NCBI GenBank assembly: GCA_905147135.1
Contig: LR990050.1
Location: forward strand, 7,638,501 to 7,702,500
DNA length: 64,000 nucleotides
DNA from: Blastobasis lacticolella
Lineage: Eukaryota; Arthropoda; Insecta; Lepidoptera; Blastobasidae
Direction: 5' to 3'
Shown: one piece after another, positions 37,601-48,192 of the stretch
Layout: each line of letters starts with the position of its first letter
Position numbering within the stretch: position 1 is the stretch's first letter
Notes under the pieces: generated by a model
The model's input: only the letters and a program-made list of their open reading frames with translations
Database searches by the model: none
Told to the model about the DNA's origin: nothing
Position numbers and translations under genes: made by a program

Positions 37601-40600
37601 ATACCAAGTAGAGGTGCAATGTTCCTCTACTGGGTATGTGCTCGCTGCATGCGATTAACATAGTGCCTATAGCCCTAGCCATAGCCCTAGTGCCCCTCAA
37701 AAACACACCAGAGCTACTATTTTTCAACCGCACGCATCGATTCGAACGGGTTTAAATTTTAGACATGAAAAACTCGATATTTTGATGTACGATGCTGATT
37801 TTCCCTGTTTTTGGGCCGTTCTCTTTCGGTCTTGCTAATGTGAATTTTTCATGCCAAAAATCATAATCAAAAATCATAATCAAAGAATCGAATCGATGCG
37901 AGTAATTCAAAAATAGTGCCCCAGAGCGCCACCACGAGGATTTAAAAGCAGAAATCGCCGCCATTGAGAGAATCCTTAATTATAATCGAATCCGAACTAT
38001 CAAATGAGGAGGATGCTCCATATGTTATCTGTGTTGTATCTCTCTATCAGAGATGTCGATATCGAGTTCGATTTCTTTGCCTCTTTCCGTGGTATGAGTA
38101 ACTGACAATACCACGGACCGAATCCTCATTTGTCAATTTTTCGATGTTTATTGTTGTTTATGGCACAATAAGCATTGTTTTCTGTAAATTAATACTTCAC
38201 AACGCTTTTTAAACAATCATAAATGTATTGTGATTGAATTAATGGTTGTACATTTATTGTATTGAATTGTAAGTGTTGCTTTACCCCTATTCTCTTATCG
38301 AGTTTGGTAAATAATTGCTTTTTGGCGATAACACCGTGTTTAAGTAACAAATTGATTACTGTGTTTAAATAAACGAAGATATCTCCAAATCCACATCCGA
38401 AATTATATATTATTAGCTTTGAAAATAATATAGGTCCTTTCTCTTACACGACGCTTACACTAGGGTTATTGACCCCAAAATTATCGTGATCATAGGGGCC
38501 CAAAATCAATCATCAAATATATAAAAAACGTCTTTTACTAACAGAATTGGTAACTCCGCAGGGATGTTGGAGAACGGCAAAGTGGTCACAGTGAAAGACC
38601 TACTGAAGGCATTGTACGAAAAGGCTTGTACCCAAAAATTGTGGGGACTAGTCCGTCACACTGCTGGTATGCTTGGCAAGCGTGTGGAAGACCTAGCCAA
38701 GGCAGTCACTGACCTCCTAGTTCGACAGAAACAGATCACAGTGGGTATGCCGCCCAACAACGAGCATACTATCACTGCGCCCTTGCCTGAAAACGAGTTG
38801 CGGGCTCTCATACACCTGGTAAGTAGCGCCATCTATTGACGATGCTGTGTACTATGGTCGCTCATAGCGCCCTCTAGATAATTTTGTAGATTCATTTTAT
38901 AATTAGTTTATGTCTGACTTAACCAGGTTTTATGAAGGCCTATGGGACCTGAATACGACTATCCTAAAGGTGCTTTTTTAGAGGCGGTGAAATTTAAGTT
39001 TAAATAAAAATAAAAAAAGAGGATTTAGTGAACTAGTTCTACGTAAAATTTTGACAAATATGACCCTTGAAATATTATAACATTCGCTTTGACCGCATAC
39101 GAATTAGTTCCGACCGAGAGGTCAACGATCGCTATTGCCAATCTATTTGGCACCTACTATAGGTCTAATTTTAAATTTATACTAGGTACTTGTGATATTA
39201 AATAAAAACAATTTAAAATATTTTTGCATGCAGTCTTATCGCCATGAACATGAGAAAAAGGTAAATGTTTTAGTATGCATAATTATTTATTATATAATAG
39301 TCTAGTTTGTTATTACAATGTTATTACACGTGTAGCATTTAGCTCGATAGCTTTATGTGATATTGGAGACACATTGAAGGCTCGTGTCGCTCCAATACCG
39401 CAGAAATCTAGTAACTTAGTACTAGTTCCGTAACTTCATAGACCCATAACCTAAATTATAGAGAGAGTCCTACCACCTGTAGCCTGATTATGTAACTCTG
39501 TTGCAAGCAATTCTCTGATTTCAGTTATTAAAATTGTTACTTTGTCGATTGCGTATGAGGAATTTATTAGTTTCTGGTTATTGCAATGTATCTTTATTAG
39601 CAACTAAACACAGAAATCGATAATACAGAATCGCAAAATCATCAATTTCAATAATTGAAATCCGAAAATTATTGGCAACAGCGTTACGTAAATAGCCTAC
39701 TGATAATAATGCTAGTATAGGGCATAAGGCATTTGATCTTAGTCCTCCCTCATAGTGACAACACACCCGCGGTTCTGCGTTTTTTGTTATAATGAAACCT
39801 AAGTACATGAATCGTAGATGTTATGGGAGACAGTTACCGCTTACCATCTCGGGTGGCTGCTGCTCGATTATTAAAAATGGCTATTAAAAAACAGTAATGT
39901 CAGAAACAAGGCGAATGGTGTAAATAAATATATGTATAAAGAGCAAACGTTAGTTTAATTTGAACTTGAAAACAGCGGGAACCCATTTTCATATTTCATA
40001 TACACGGATACTTTATATTATAGAATTTTATTAATTTGCTCTCCCGCCCGCTGTCAAGTTTAAATTAAACCAACATTTGCACTTCATACACCTATTTACT
40101 TACAATATTCGGCTTGTTTCCAACTTTTAAGTTTTTAATACCCCGACTGGTATTATAAGTTCTTGTGCAACTTTCTTTATTTTCCGCTTTTTATTATCAG
40201 ACTGATCATTTCCGTTACCCCCCGAATTCTGAAATGCCCCCAACAGGAATTTTATTCCCATCCACCATTTTTAACCTACCGCGATGGCAGTGTAACTAAG
40301 TCGTTATGTGGTGTCCAGGCGTACGGCGACGACGAGAGCACGGCGATGCTGACACAGGAGTTGCTGGTGTACCTCGCGATGTTCATCCGCACCGAGCCCC
40401 AGCTCTTCCTAGAGATGCTCAGGCTGAGAGTCGGACTTATCATTCAGGTGATGACATACTAATATTATAGACACGAAAGTTTGTAAAGATGGCTGGGTGG
40501 ATGGATGGATGGATGTTGGTTACTCTTTCACGCATAAACTACTGAATGGATTTTGGTAAAATTTGGCAGTAATGTAGCTTTTAGCCTAGAATAGCACATA

Positions 40601-43600
40601 TGCTATAATTTATCCCGAAATTCAATGTGGTTCCTTGTGGGAAGGGGTCCGGAAAGTAGTAACGGAATTCTACGCGGACGGAGTCACGGGCAAAAGCTGG
40701 TATTGATTGATTTTAGGAAGTACATGTAAACACTAATATTAACTAGTAAATTTAGAGTCAATTACGATTCCATTACGACTCTATTGATAAAAGTTTTGCC
40801 GAATACGCCTCTTGGATATCGTGGCAAAGCTACGGCAACGCCATCGGTCGGTTAACGGCGGTAACTCGAGGTCGTTTTTCTCGTAGACGTGAACATATGA
40901 TTCGCATAAAAGTCACCGCACGTTTTGGATATTTGTTTATTGTAACAAAACAATCGTTATTATGAGCCAAACAATTATTAAGTGTGGATTTCAGAATATT
41001 TACGGAGACTTTTTTCGCGGAAAATCTGTGTCGAAAGGTAAGTAATTACACGAACCATGAAATATTCATTCAAATTCATTGTATATATAATTTTTACCAC
41101 GTATTCATTTGATTGCAAGAAAGCTTATCGTATTGCTAATAACAGGATGTTAAATTTACTGAAAAATTTAGGGCATAAACTTTTCCAAAGCCATCATGTT
41201 CAGGAGGTTGTCGAAATCCGTGATGGTGGAGAAGGAATCATCCGTGGAAAAGTAATACCACAGAATTCATAGTTGAGTAATAATGTATACAAATATATTT
41301 AATGCATTCAACTGGTTGAATAAGAACGTAAACCGTACAGCTGATCGCACGCGAAACGCCCACGAGTTGCCTAAATCTGCCACAACGCCGCGCCACTAGC
41401 GTTATCCAAGAGGCCTATACCCAATTTGTCTCAATTGTAATGGATTCGATTGAATATCCATAGAGCATCTGAAATAAATAAAATTAGCAGGCTTGGGCTT
41501 GGTTAAATAGGAGCCGATTGGCACCCTCTGTACCGAAATCGTCATCATCATACAGCCGAAAGACGACCACTGCTGGGCGTAGGCCTCCCCCAGACAACTC
41601 CACAAAGACCGCTCCTGGGCTTTCTGCATCCAGCTGGTACGTCGGTCCCCCTTGTGGGAGGCCTACCCACGCTGTGCCGGTTTATAAAATCGATTTTATT
41701 TCACTTGTCTTTTGTGCCATGTGGTGTCAGGCATGGCCTTCTAGTGTCCGGCAGAGTAGAATAGCACCAACCCCTTATACTCGTGGGCGTCGTACAAGGC
41801 GACTAATGTTTTCGAGGCAAATTATCTAGTCTCCGTAGGCTGGTAAATGGGCAGCAAAGTTTTCCATTGTTCTATTTATAACACTGCTATCTCCAACCCG
41901 CCTGCCAATCGTGAAGATTATGGCAATAACCTCCCCATTCGTGGGAGAGGCCGTTAGTCCTGCAGTGGACTGTTATGGGCTGTGATGATGATGATGATGA
42001 TGATGATGATGTCTATGGTACAGGTGATGGCAACCGAGCTCTCACGCACGCTGTCCTGCGACGGCGAAGAGGCGTCCGAGCATCTCCTCAACCTCTCGCC
42101 GTTCGAGATGAAGAACCTCCTCTACCATATCCTCAGCGGGAAGGAATTCGCCATCAACAGTGGTGAGTGGCAATGCGCGAAGGATCGTGGTTTTGGTTAT
42201 TTATTTATTTATTGGGATATCATCTTTTTTATATGCTTTCACAAATTCGGTGCAGCGATATAAAACAAGTCTGGTTGAGTTAGTTACTATTGGATTAAGT
42301 TGCTTGATTAGAGAATTCACACAGCGCCATCTAGCCCCGAAGTAAGCAAAGCTTGTGTTATGGGTGTTAGATAACTGACCAACTAATTATATACCTACTT
42401 TTTTTAAATACATACATTTTATAGCTACCCGTAACAGAAATTAAAATGCATTATTTCAGTTTCTGCTGCTGACTATTAATAGGTACAGTGCGTTACTTTG
42501 TGTACTATATACATAGGTTGATCTTATTGATCATTGATCTTATATTAATAGTAACACCCCGCTGGGATATAGCAATTTTTTTAGCGCTTCGTATGCTTCT
42601 GGAGACGTCAGGATTAAACATACAAAACTCAATTGATTACGGATCGTTTATTAACCCCGCAAATTGTCAATGAGCTTAAAGCTTGTCAAATAAATACCCA
42701 CTTGACGCCATTGGTAACTAAAAAGTACACCTCAGTTCCATTTGGCGGCGCCACATGCGCTTAATTTGACAAAGTTCTAAACGCATTAGCAATTTGCGGG
42801 GATTATACCATCGAATTGTGTTCGCACTTTTTATTTTATAGATAACAAAAATTTTATATCATGGTCACCCTAAATAAAAATATAATATCAGCAGTATGTA
42901 TATTTTTGGTCATACCTTCATGACAAGAAATATCTACATGTAGAGTGACCGTGTTAAATACATGGTCAAATGAAATATGTAGTGTTAATAATTTAACTGC
43001 ATATTTCGCTTAGTCATTCAAAAACCTGCATCTCATTATTATTATTCGAAACAGTAACTTACAATTAACTGAAGCAAGTACATTCTTATCATGTTTCCAG
43101 AAGCACCCTGTACACAGATTTACTGCTTACTATTAAAAAGTAATCATGCTTTTATTCCCTTATATTTGTCTCGTATTTATTTATTCATGGTGGTGTTTTC
43201 TTTCCAGCGAACTCGCTGTTCTTAATAAAGGAAAAAATCAATAAGAGTAAAGGCGAGTGCTCAGTGACTTGCAATCTGATGCATAAGTGTTTGCTTTTTG
43301 TCCATGTCCTTTTGTCTGTCCCTGTGTCGCGATCGAAATCGAGGTGCTTGAGACTATGTTGGCTGGTGGATTTCTCAATATACGGGATCTTATCTTTTTC
43401 TAAATTAGTGCAATATCGGGAATCGAGCCCGGTATTTCAAACGTCCATAGGCTGCGATGACTGCTTACCATCAGGCAGGCCGCAAGCTTATTTGCCACCT
43501 TAGTGGTATAAAAAAAATCGAAATAATTGTTATTTTATGGGTTGCGATCCAATTACAAATCAATCGAGCCATTAGTAAATTAGCGGGCTCGATCCCTATA

Positions 43601-46600
43601 ATTTAAATCGCCTTTTGTACTTTAGTTCCACTTTATAATACAAATTTTATTAAATTTCAACCTGTTTCGAACACATCTTCAGGCAATGATTTTTTGCAAA
43701 ATTTGTCTGAAGATGAGTAATTCGTAACCTATAAAATGTGTTTATTAAACTGGACCTAGTGTACAAAAGGTGATTTCATTCATAACATAATGGAGTTCCA
43801 TCAGGAAGTCACAACACAAAGTGTTCAATATTCTGAATAAGTAGTAATAAAAAAGGCAAACACATATGTACCTTACTCATTGAGTAGAGGTATGTGACGT
43901 CGGCTGAATGTATAAACGCCATTGCCAAGGTGATAGAAAAGATGTTTGTCTAGTCTAGACTTTAGATGAAGATAATTTATGCCATGTCATAAAGTTTATA
44001 TGTGAATTGCATAAGATCCCGTATGAGATAACATTGGTTCAAAGTCAAACGTGAAGCGTTTCACTATTTTTAGCCCATTCATGAGTGATGTGCCGTGTTT
44101 GTCCTTGTCCTTGTTGTGCGGAAATTTTCAGGTTGTAAACAATATTGAGGTGTGAATCATTCAATATCATATTCATAATATTCTTGACAATTTTTTGTAA
44201 AATTAATTTTCGAGTATTAGGACGTTATTAAAAAAATAAGTAGAACGAAACTTTTTGAGTAGAACAGATCAAGTTTTTGATATGATTTTGTAAATTTTTT
44301 ATTGTGTCAAATTGTGTAAACCAGTCTCCTGGATTTCCACAATATTTCCCTACTAACAGTTTATTAATAAATATGCTACATAATACATCAATTAATGTTA
44401 CTAATTACCCGTCACCAACAAAGCATGAACGTAAATCGCCAATCACCAAACTCTGAAATTATTATTACCTATGAAATTAGCGTTTTGTATGGCGTGAATG
44501 TCGGAAACTGGAATTTTCTTAAAAGTAAATTTTAAATTTCTTGGAAATGGCCAATCCGATTACCATGACATTTTGTAGGTATAATCATACAATATTAAGC
44601 TAACTGATTCATACCATTTCATTTTGTTAACTGCCCTTTTCATAAAATTACATCTGGTTAGAGTGGAAAACTGACGACAAATGAAAAGGGGTATTATGAA
44701 CCCTTATATAAACTTTAAAAATATTTGGTATTTAATTTTCGAGACTCACTTGGCATCCAACCATACTCTTTTTTCAAAATAAAGTATTAATTTTAATATG
44801 TTGTGTACAATTAAATATATTTGAGCAAATGTACAATAGCGAAAAAACGCCAATTTCATAGGTAAGGACCCAATACATAATAGTCATGCACTTATTAAAC
44901 CAATCATAGAGAGCTTACATTTTTGAGTTGCTCATTCCTGTTAAAGCTGTAATGAACTCTATCACATTGTAATAAACTGTGTTTTCCTACAGTGGGTCGC
45001 GGCAACTTCTCCATCGTCAGTAACAAGTCTAACCGCTACGGGAAGAAGTCTCAAATAGTGCTTGAAGGCCAATCTTTGCAGGGCTCCATCGACGTCGATA
45101 GTAAGTGATATGTATATCCTTTTTTTTTTACAGTTTTTCGAATAAATATAGTGACATTGACAAGTTCAATTCGTTACTCCTGTATAAGATTTTAAGTGTG
45201 AAATTATGTGAAAACGGAAGTCTATCGTAAACTTTTACTTATTTTACTTAACTTTTAGTATTCGTGTTCAAGCTTCAGATTCACAAGATAGCGCTCGTCT
45301 TCGCATGTTTGTCTTATCTTAGCAACTTACTTCGAGTGTGAAAGAGATAGGTAGGCTACGCTAGCGGTTTCAAAAATACTGCCACTGATTCTGAACAAAA
45401 AGGGTTGAAAGATTTGTTTAGTGGTTTTGGTTGTGAAATTTTGTGGAAACACGTTACACAACAAGCTAGCGCATCGAAGTATTTGGTCTTAATGTTAATA
45501 TAACAAATTCATCCTTAGCTACCTACGCTCATATTTCTTTAAGATAAAAAAGAAGCGCGTTATTAATTGTCTAACAGTTTATTTAATAAATTCACCCTTT
45601 CCTACGCACATATTTCTTTGAGACAAAAAAAAAACGCGCGTTACTCGAGCGTCTTATTTTATTTCGCAAGATATGTGAGCATTGTATTGTATTGAATGTA
45701 GACTAAGCACCTAAATAGTCGAAGTAACTCTTTATTGCACACATTAAAAATAACAAAGGTCTTATCGCTTTAAGCGATCTCTTCCAGACAACCTTTAACG
45801 TAGACCGTGAATCTGCTTCGACAATTCTGGTGCCTACCTTCAAGCAATACTATGCCGTACGTGGTTGTAACAAGGCTCGTTTCGCAGCGCCGATAGCGGA
45901 GCCGGACCGGCAGGGGCAGTGGCTGCGGCGGCGTCGTCTGGACGGCGCATTGAACCGCGTGCCGAGGGACTTCTATCCTAGAGTTTGGGGAGTTCTCGAG
46001 AGGGTATGGATTCTACTGCTACTTTTTATTATACATAGCAACTCCTATACATAAACAACAAGAATTTCTTATACGTAAAACAAAGCAGCTTCCCGCGTTT
46101 GTCCTTCTGTATGGACGCTAATGTCTTTTAAACTACGCAAGGGACTATAGATAGAGACAAGACAACGAACGAAGTCGCAGCGGGTCAGCTAGTTTACTTA
46201 TATTTTTTTATTTTTATTATAAAATAAAGTCACTTTTCGTCTCTGTCTGTCTGCATTTCCGCTAATTCCTTTCTGATGCGGTTTTTACTATCAGCTAGAG
46301 AATTTCTTCCCGAAAGTTTATTTATACGTTTAATACGTGTATATTATAATAGAGAAACCCCGAGAAAACCTGTGCGAAGCCGGGGCGAATCGCTAGTAAT
46401 CATATAATATACCGCACGGGGTGCCAATCAGCTCCTTACCCGGGACTGTCAAACCAATCACAGAGTCCCCAATGTGCACACATAGCGATCGACAATTCGA
46501 TAATATCGCGTAAGTCAATATGCTACCTATGCTACTATCCAACAATTTCTTCACAGTGCCAAGGCCTAGTGATCCAGGGCAAGATTCTGCAGCCCAACCT

Positions 46601-47746
46601 GACGCAGGAGATGACATCTGGCGAGCTGAAGTTCGCTCTCGCCGTGGAGACTGTCCTCAACTCCATTCCTCAGCCGGAGTACCGCCAATTGGTCGTGGAG
46701 GCCCTGATGGTGCTGACCTTGGTTGTGGAGTACAAGGCTTTGGGACACCTTGGAGGCATGATTACAGTTGAACACCTGGTCCATAAGGCGAACCATCTGT
46801 TCTTGGAAGATCAGGTAGGGTTTTTTGTTTGGGTGATGGGTGGGTGGATGGTGGGTGGTGGTGGAAGTACTGTTGGTTTGAAGTACATTAGATTTATCAT
46901 ATAATAAGTCATGTCATATTTATTATTAAAATATGAATATAGACTATCAGGCTGTAACAAAAACAAATATTAAAAACAAAGACTCATCATTTAAAATCGG
47001 TTTAAAAAAATTATCATTATGTTATGTAGCATGCAAATAAATTAGTCGCCCGTACGTTGCCAATTAGAACAGCCCCTGCCTGAATCATTTAAGTTGTAAT
47101 ATTTTTTTTTTAAATGTGCATGTAGACCCGGAGCCATTTAAGTCTGCTGACAGGTTATGGCGTTCCCGTACAACACACAGAATACAACTCGGGAGGACAA
47201 CTTACAGAATAAATAATTATTTATTCTGTAAGTTGTCCTTGTTGGCTCTCTGTGAAATTTAGTTCCTTTGTCATCCGCGACCAATACTGAATGGCCCCGG
47301 GAGTGGTATTGGCTATCTCCGAAGTTCGCCGCCATTTTGATGCATTTTAGTTTAAACCATGCGCAGCAAGACAGCTCTGGATCTGGCTTGCTGCGATTGG
47401 TACAGCTTGGGCGGTACGGCTGCGGGTCTAACTTCATAATCAACGACTGCTATCACAAAGACTAAGCTTTATGTTACAGATTATAATGAAACCAATTGGT
47501 GTTCAGATGCGATGCAACGGCGACGCCACACTGTGCTGTGCGAAGGCCGACGCTGGCTGGGGCTCTGGCGGTGGCGGCTGGGGCGCTTCTCTGGTCTGTG
47601 GGGGCGCTGCCGGGGTCTGCCAACACCTCTACGATAGCGCCCCCAGTGGCAGCTACGGCACCATGACCTACCTAGCGAGAGCTGTCGCGGCACTATTGGC
47701 CGATCGGATGCCACACGACTCCCCTATCGAGTGCACCATCACTTAA
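22675..47746 (+). CDS. PHKA: Phosphorylase b kinase regulatory subunit alpha, complete
   Basis: Regulatory alpha subunit of phosphorylase kinase, the cytosolic enzyme that activates glycogen phosphorylase. Exons: 22675-22933, 27517-28502, 28590-28803, 28887-28996, then 29980-30127 or 31423-31570, 32709-32873, 33875-34042, 36131-36263, 36765-36850, 37275-37454, 38562-38818, 40319-40447, 42024-42162, 44993-45100, 45888-46003, 46557-46814, 47480-47746. All phases agree, giving 1240 residues, close to the usual size of about 1200-1240. The ATG is in good context (CACAATG) with an in-frame TGA upstream. The N-terminus ([13 protein letters not shown]) and the GH15-like domain to about residue 430 (HAWVRDN, GIWERG, ECEWPLF) match the family. 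Later marks are [39 protein letters not shown] and YGTMTYL. The last four residues, CTIT, form a CaaX-like box; vertebrate alpha subunits are farnesylated. The introns are full of transposons. The Drosophila counterpart I recall is CG7766. Confidence 0.93.
23188..23255. repeat. Perfect 32-bp inverted repeat with 4-nt GAAA loop
   Basis: Arms 23188-23219 and 23224-23255 are exact reverse complements, separated by GAAA. As RNA from the kinase transcript it would be a 32-bp stem capped by a GNRA-type tetraloop. Confidence 0.95.
24293..26678 (+). mobile_element. 5'-truncated Jockey-like LINE, recent insertion, in kinase intron 1
   Basis: Starts within the endonuclease domain ([11 protein letters not shown] at about 24,490). 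It continues through reverse transcriptase ([15 protein letters not shown], then [27 protein letters not shown]) to a stop at 26,548 and a 16-base A run ending at about 26,679. Open segments are 24430-25386 and 25424-26548. One single-base frameshift near 25,365 separates them. Flanks are a 16-bp target duplication with one mismatch: ATATTAGTTAGAATTG at 24277-24292 and ATATTGGTTAGAATTG at 26679-26694. The first bases after the left flank contain a short repeated AATGAACCA filler, common at truncated 5' ends. It is in the same sense as the host gene. Confidence 0.9.
27009..27345 (-). mobile_element. tRNA-derived SINE, minus orientation
   Basis: Read on the minus strand, the tRNA-like head is at about 27,343-27,286 with A-box-like GGCCGAACAGTTAGG, a CTCGTAA anticodon-loop-like stretch and B-box GGATTCGAATCC-like sequence. 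The family body follows, ending near the GGCCCGGGGTCCGCC block. It lies in kinase intron 1. Confidence 0.8.
29980..30127 (+). CDS. PHKA alternative exon 5a
   Basis: 148 nt between CCCATTAG and a GTATATTT donor. Encodes 49 residues, starting [17 protein letters not shown] and containing [11 protein letters not shown]. Same length, same phases (0 in, 1 out) and ungapped homology to exon 5b. The preceding exon ends in phase 0 and the following one needs phase 1, so exactly one of the pair must be used. Confidence 0.85.
31423..31570 (+). CDS. PHKA alternative exon 5b
   Basis: 148 nt between GTGCCGTAG and a GTAAAAG donor. Encodes 49 residues, starting [17 protein letters not shown] and containing [11 protein letters not shown]. 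About 16 of 49 positions are identical to exon 5a with no gap. It is much more GC-rich than 5a. Confidence 0.85.
34084..34262. mobile_element. LINE/SINE 3' fragment with GTGGGAGGCCTACCCACG block
   Basis: The phrase ATCATCATGAGCATCATATC, then CAGGCCTCCCC, then GTGGGAGGCCTACCCACG recurs at 41,530-41,690. It resembles the 3' part of a common lepidopteran non-LTR element. It follows PHKA exon 7 within the intron. Confidence 0.55.
34831..35170 (+). mobile_element. tRNA-derived SINE, plus orientation, best complete copy
   Basis: Head: GTCGGTGGCCGAGTTAAGA, then TCCACTGGTAAGCGAGAGG, then GGTTCCAATCC (boxes A and B). Body: TTTTCTGAGTTATGTACATT, CATCGTGATGAAACCTGCA, GGTTCCCCTGGTAGCAGGGT. It ends GCGAGAGCACTACCGGGACA and a T-rich tail. 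It lies in a PHKA intron. Confidence 0.8.
35361..35478. repeat. Imperfect 38-bp inverted repeat
   Basis: ACTTGTATTGCTCAT...AAGGTATATTTTTGTATC at 35361-35398 pairs with GATACAAAAATGAACCTTAT...ATGAGCAATACATTT at 35441-35478, with a few mismatches and a 42-nt spacer. It may be a small foldback element. Confidence 0.7.
37594..37644. repeat. 21-bp inverted repeat, one mismatch
   Basis: CGAGCACATACC(A)AGTAGAGG and CCTCTACT(G)GGTATGTGCTCG are separated by TGCAATGTT, in a PHKA intron. Stem-loop of about 51 nt. Confidence 0.85.
39918..40106. mobile_element. Possible small MITE with about 50-bp inverted ends
   Basis: The left end (GTGTAAATAAATATATGTAT through AGTTTAATTTGAACTTG) matches the complement of the right end (CAAGTTTAAATTAAACC through CATACACCTATTTACTTAC) at roughly four in five positions. 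The whole is about 190 bp, non-coding, in a PHKA intron. Confidence 0.55.
40457..40701 (+). mobile_element. Lep1-like non-autonomous Helitron
   Basis: Starts ACTAATATTATAGACACGAA and ends CGGACGGAGTCACGGGC, AAAAGCTGG, the hallmarks of the lepidopteran Lep1 group, with CTGG in place of CTAG at the tip. It lies 10 bases past the donor of PHKA exon 12. Confidence 0.65.
41530..42011 (+). mobile_element. Non-LTR element 3' ends with terminal (GAT)n
   Basis: 41,530-41,690 repeats the GTGGGAGGCCTACCCACG unit. 41,700-41,980 resembles the segment at 59,800-59,990 (GGCGACTAATGT, GGGCAGCA, GCTGCTATCTC-like, GGACTGTTATGGGCTG). It ends in about ten GAT/ATG triplets at 41983-42011. The tail stops 12 bases before the PHKA exon 13 acceptor. 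Confidence 0.7.
43208..43252 (+). CDS. Candidate 45-nt cassette exon of PHKA with GC donor
   Basis: A strong acceptor (TTTTCTTTCCAG) is followed by 45 nt and AAG|GCGAGT, which fits a GC-AG donor. Both neighbours meet in phase 1, so inclusion adds 15 residues ([15 protein letters not shown]) without shifting frame. It is optional: exon 13 joins exon 14 cleanly without it. No transcript evidence is available here. Confidence 0.4.
43425..43502 (+). mobile_element. LINE 3' end relic
   Basis: CAAACGTCCATAGGCTGCG, then GCTTACCATCAGGCAGGCCG, matches the LINE ends near 6.75 kb and 12.35 kb. It lies in a PHKA intron. Confidence 0.6.
45508..45653 (+). repeat. Two diverged 64-bp direct repeats
   Basis: 45508-45572 and 45590-45653 share TTCA.CC, CTACG, CATATTTCTTT and AAAACGCG-like words. 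It is a local duplication in a PHKA intron with no known role. Confidence 0.6.
46076..46397 (+). mobile_element. Two adjacent Helitron-like 3' ends
   Basis: 46076-46193 ends GAACGAAGTCGCAGCGGG, TCAGCTAGT. 46228-46397 ends GCGAAGCCGGGGCGAATC, GCTAGT. Both have the CTAG tip after a GC-rich hairpin-like stretch expected of lepidopteran Helitrons. They lie in the intron after PHKA exon 15. Confidence 0.6.
47194..47239. repeat. 46-nt perfect loopless palindrome
   Basis: The half-site AGGACAACTTACAGAATAAAT and two more A bases are followed directly by the exact reverse complement. It lies in the last PHKA intron, about 240 bases before the final exon. Confidence 0.95.
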
Positions 47747-48186
47747 CTTTCGCGGCCGACGCAATAGTTGGGTCGAAATCGGCGCTATGCGTGTGCGCAC
47801 GACTCATCTGGCCGATCCGTCTAATACGCACTACTGTAGCCTCTGGTATTTGAGTTAGCAAATAGCAAGGGGAGTGAAATTCAATTTACGGTGCAAGCGA
47901 TATTAATTACTACCTACCTTTGTAATAGAATTAAGTTTTGTTTACCATTTCAACTCCGCCATAAAAGCGTCACTAGAAAACTATGGCAATAGAAACGCAG
48001 CCCTTTGAATGGGGAAGCTGCGTTCGTATGCGCTGTTTCTAGTTCTCGAATTTAAACGAAATAGAAAATCCTGATATGTGCCATTATTGTTGCTGGTGTT
48101 TACGTTTGCCACTTGCAGTTTCTAGAGGCTTCACACCAAAAGCAGTTCCTTAGAAATGCGGTTTAGTCAGGTCCGCATTGTAATAC

Positions 48187-48192
48187 AATAAA
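48187..48192 (+). terminator. Polyadenylation signal AATAAA, likely for PHKA
   Basis: The first AATAAA downstream of the PHKA stop codon (47746), implying a 3' UTR of about 450 bases. Confidence 0.5.

Noticed and set aside
41982..42263. Open frames starting with ten Met or Asp codons
   Set aside because: They are translations of the GAT microsatellite running into PHKA exon 13, not separate genes.
45781..45887. Extending PHKA exon 15 upstream to the CTTCCAG at about 45,788
   Set aside because: In the phase required from exon 14 it meets TAA almost at once; the acceptor at 45,887 gives a clean frame. The upstream piece is a LINE 3' fragment.
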